Source: Euborellia annulipes (Eukaryota > Arthropoda > Insecta > Dermaptera > Anisolabididae). From it: DNA of 64,000 nt. Positions 61,663-64,000 of the stretch are shown here, in pieces. The notes below the pieces were generated by a model. The model had not been told where the DNA came from, did no database searches, and was given only the letters and a program-made list of their open reading frames with translations. A program made the translations under genes and the position numbers. The DNA lies in the NCBI GenBank assembly GCA_023213315.1, contig JAKCPI010009310.1, positions 149,927-213,926 of the forward strand. The letters run 5' to 3'. The stretch's first letter is position 1, and each line of letters begins with the position of its first letter.

Positions 61663-61942
61663 TTAATAGGAGAATTAAATTTAAGTACAGAAGGTTTTTT
61701 TGTTTCAATGATATATTAATTTAATATTAACACTTTATGCGCATTTCGACACCATATGTGTCATCTTCAGAAGTGAAGTTGAAGTCCCAGTTGAAAATTA
61801 ATGCGGGTCTAGTCCATTCAGTATGTAATTCACTTCCGAAGATGACACATATGGTGTCGAAATGCGCATAAAGTGTTAATATTAAATTAATATATCATTG
61901 AAACAAAAAGCCTTGTGTACATAAATTTAATTCTCCTATTAA
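61663..61942. mobile_element. Palindromic element with two divergent hammerhead-like ribozymes
   Basis: Arms of about 110 bp run from TTAATAGGAGAATTAAATTT to its complement. The element interrupts a terminal-hairpin copy (61334-62269) between its ACTTTA and CTTTACTGATG parts. The right-arm motif 61831-61875 has core CCGAAGA (one change) with a perfect CACTT/AAGTG stem I. Confidence 0.75.
61731..61775 (-). ncRNA. Hammerhead-like ribozyme
   Basis: Minus strand: CACTT, core CTGAAGA, T, stem II GACAC/GTGTC, GAA, self-complementary ATGCGCAT, A, AAGTG. Stems I and II each have five perfect pairs. Confidence 0.65.
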
Positions 61943-62269
61943 AACTAATAGGCCTACTTTACTGATGTACTTTTTCAGTTTTTTCGATTTTCTCAAAATT
62001 CCCTCCAAGGATTTTGATTAAAATTCAAAAATCAATTTTTTTTAGATGCTCTTTAAATTGTATATTCTCATTTTGCCATTGAAATCTTGTGAAGACCACT
62101 TTACTATTGTACTTCATAGGAAGGATAAGAGAAATGGTTGCCATCGTAACAAAATATAAATATTTTCCCATAGAGTCTACTAATAAATTTTACATCTTGA
62201 ATTCTTATTATATCGGTGGAAACTAAATATATTTCGATACGAAAATTCTGGTGCGACAGTCACCCCAGA

Positions 62270-62878
62270 TTTTTGTCACTTGTCTTTTACGTGGACACAA
62301 AAACCATTCGTCTTTTTTCTCACAGTGATCTTTGGTACGTGATCATCACAGTCTTGTAATCTTAAATTGTTAAATACAGAAGCGTAGACACTAGAGTTTC
62401 TATTGATTCACTTCGCCAAAGCCTATACATACTAAACATAGGCCTACTAGAGAAATGAATGAAACTTCTGCGCAAAATTCATTTAAGATAGTAAAAAGGT
62501 TTGGAAATTAATTTGATCTGTTCAAATAACTTTTAATTAATAGACTATCAACTGAATTTTTGATTCATCAACTGATTTTCGATGAATAAATTTGTCGAGT
62601 CTATAGCCACCTTTTTTCGCCTGTCAGGATGACGTAATTGTGCAATAAAATCGAAATTTGATGAGATTCTGCGCATATGAGCAAACTTGCCTTACTAATT
62701 CACCCGGAGTGGGAGGGGATGCAGCATTTCGTGACTCTTTGAGGGGCATAATTCGAATGCGTGCTTGTTATTATTTTATCCCTCTTAATTTTCACTTTAA
62801 AAAATTTCAAATATTGCTGCTCTTCAGTAACTGGGGAAAAAAAATATAATAATAATATGAAAGAAGAATTTCACTCAC
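62270..62878. other. Intron flank just downstream of the Ig exon
   Basis: Nothing supported; begins with the GTGAGT donor on the minus strand. Confidence 0.5.
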
Positions 62879-63039
62879 ATTGAACCCAGAGCTGGACGGC
62901 GGCGCTGGTACTCTCGCCCCCTTGAATTGGCAGCAACGCAAGCGTAGCTGCCGCCGTCGTGGCGCGTCACGCCTTGGAGTACGAGGCTCCGCGTGCTCAC
63001 GATAACACCCGACGACATGTTCTGCGTGACCACCTGGCC
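62879..63039 (-). CDS. Sidestep-like receptor, Ig-domain exon (upstream of the two seen), with a 1-base frame disruption
   Basis: Seen: read on the minus strand, an acceptor (TGCTTGCAG) precedes the exon and a donor (GTGAGT) follows it. The exon encodes the end of an Ig domain, with an N-glycosylation site (NMS), the stretch [11 protein letters not shown] and the F-strand motif D-G-G-S-Y-A-C, then VAANSRG. After that the frame slips: the family-like continuation [12 protein letters not shown] is one base out of register, because of an extra base in a C5 run at 62917-62921 (G5 on the coding strand). With four bases the exon is 160 nt, phase 0 to phase 1. Known: Side-family receptors are single-pass membrane proteins with several Ig domains that act in axon guidance. 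Inference: same gene as the exon at 12739-13035; no further exon is visible up to position 64000. The slip may be a sequencing error or a real lesion. Nephrin- or hemicentin-like labels are often given to relatives. Confidence 0.8.
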
Positions 63040-63769
63040 CTGCAAGCATGCATCATAGAACATTCAATTCCTAACAGACTTCGAATTACACTCCCAAACA
63101 TTTAGCGAGGGGATTAAATACACTCGCTTAAATTAACAAAAAAAAAAATTAATCTGATTTTTGTTTAATTAAGGCAGACAAAACACGAACAGACACGAAA
63201 AAGAACAAGCTTATCACGACTTATATCAAGTGGAAATACCCAAATCCAAGGAAAATTAAAAAAAGCAAGAGTTATCTGACAACCATTTAAGGGCGAAAAT
63301 ATATACACCAAATAATATAAATTTCTATTATTATTGATTTATTGATATAAGCATCACATATACGTATAGTGCCGGCGAGAGAGAGTGGCAGGAACGAATT
63401 CACGGTTTCAAGTGTAAATTGGGTCATGAAAAAAAAAAAATTATTTAAAAACATTCTTTTTTTTTACCACTATGCACCGCATATATTCCAATTTCAAATT
63501 AAAACTTTTTTGGGCGGGGGGAGGGGGATGGCGGGGTCTCGGCTGTTTCTCCACTTAGGTATATAAAGATAACACATTCGTTTGCCGATGTGTATATACA
63601 AACATTTTTATGTAACTTTCTCTAACTCTTACTGCCAACGTAAACAATATTTCTGTTGGAATCTCGATGTAGCAAATCCCGAAGACGTGGTCAAAAGTCG
63701 AAAACGTTATTTAATCTCTCTGAAATTCAGTATATAAGGGTTTTTTGGGGGTCGCTAAATTCGAATATT
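63040..63769. other. Intron upstream of the first Ig exon
   Basis: Polypyrimidine context is modest (TGATGCATGCTTGCAG on minus). No further exon seen. Confidence 0.5.
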
Positions 63770-64000
63770 TTTTTTTTATAAAACACTGACACTTATTTCT
63801 CATTCACTCGCACATTCTTGCAGTCTTTTCGGCAACGTAGGCCATTTAAGACTTTTACGATAACTTAATTATTTAATAATTTATATTTATTTGGGGTTCA
63901 GGCATTCTTATTTAAGCTATTTGGTATCAAAATGGTTAACAATAAAATCATCGAACTACCTGGGGTCAGGACCCGCGACGCTTGGTATACGAGGTTTTTT
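63770..64000 (-). mobile_element. tRNA-derived SINE cut by the window edge
   Basis: T run, ATTCACTCGCACATTC, CAGTCTTTTCGGCAACG and the box region up to CTTGGTATACGAGG at 63992. Confidence 0.7.

Larger units (their letters stand above)
61334..62269 (+). mobile_element. Terminal-hairpin element split by a ribozyme palindrome
   Basis: Left half 61334-61605 and right half from 61960 are collinear with full-length copies. The right hairpin is decayed (GGTGCGACAGTCACCCCAG). Confidence 0.7.

Overview
The window is eukaryotic, AT-rich, intron-dominated DNA. No prokaryotic gene organisation is present. The only convincing protein-coding sequence is two minus-strand exons at 62879-63039 and 12739-13035. 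They encode consecutive immunoglobulin-domain segments of a Sidestep-like (Side) cell-adhesion receptor, an arthropod family of axon-guidance receptors. Their phase-1 junction rebuilds the family-typical F-A-P-V-C start of an Ig domain, so they are neighbours in one gene separated by an intron of about 49.8 kb. The gene runs off both ends of the window. The host is therefore probably an arthropod; the TCAGTT-type initiator seen in one element agrees. I cannot place it more narrowly.

Almost everything else is mobile DNA inside the introns, heavily nested. (1) A family of about 655 bp non-coding elements has hairpins at both ends, a 13-bp subterminal inverted repeat and an internal TG/GTCT microsatellite, and resembles Helentron-associated (HINE/DINE-type) elements. 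In one copy the microsatellite has grown to about 805 bp of TG. (2) A tRNA-derived SINE family has A/B boxes, a conserved tail, poly(A) and target-site duplications up to 17 bp. (3) Many short hAT-type MITEs have 8-bp duplications. (4) There is a pogo-like MITE, a mariner remnant and other inverted-repeat elements. (5) Two roughly 3 kb units (3488-6626 and 17069-20974) are duplicates bounded by same-orientation hAT MITEs.

The most striking component is a set of about eleven inverted-repeat (or partly inverted) loci that carry hammerhead-ribozyme-like motifs, about 20 in all, 12 with an intact CUGANGA core. Most are in divergent pairs. Each has a very short self-complementary stem III (ACGT, ATAT, ATCGAT or ATGCGCAT) and usually a locus-specific stem I. 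This matches the diminished-stem-III hammerheads associated with Penelope-like retroelements. The largest, at 25242-26543, is a GC-rich palindrome of over 600 bp per arm. It has a divergent promoter at its centre (GC boxes, CCAAT, E-box, TATA and TCAGTT initiator, with TATA 32 bp upstream of the predicted start on each strand), repeats in each arm, and a degenerate hammerhead at each distal end.

Layout: 1-12738 is intron downstream of the second Ig exon, with the first duplicated unit. 13036-25241 contains terminal-hairpin elements, a pogo-like MITE hosting a ribozyme palindrome, the second duplicated unit and SINEs. 25242-28325 holds the promoter palindrome and another ribozyme locus. 28326-34600 is sparser and has a 63-bp minisatellite. 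34600-48850 is densely nested repeats plus the giant TG tract and a low-complexity stretch that may be an assembly artefact. 48850-62878 contains ribozyme palindromes, SINEs and terminal-hairpin elements. The upstream Ig exon and its flank complete the window.
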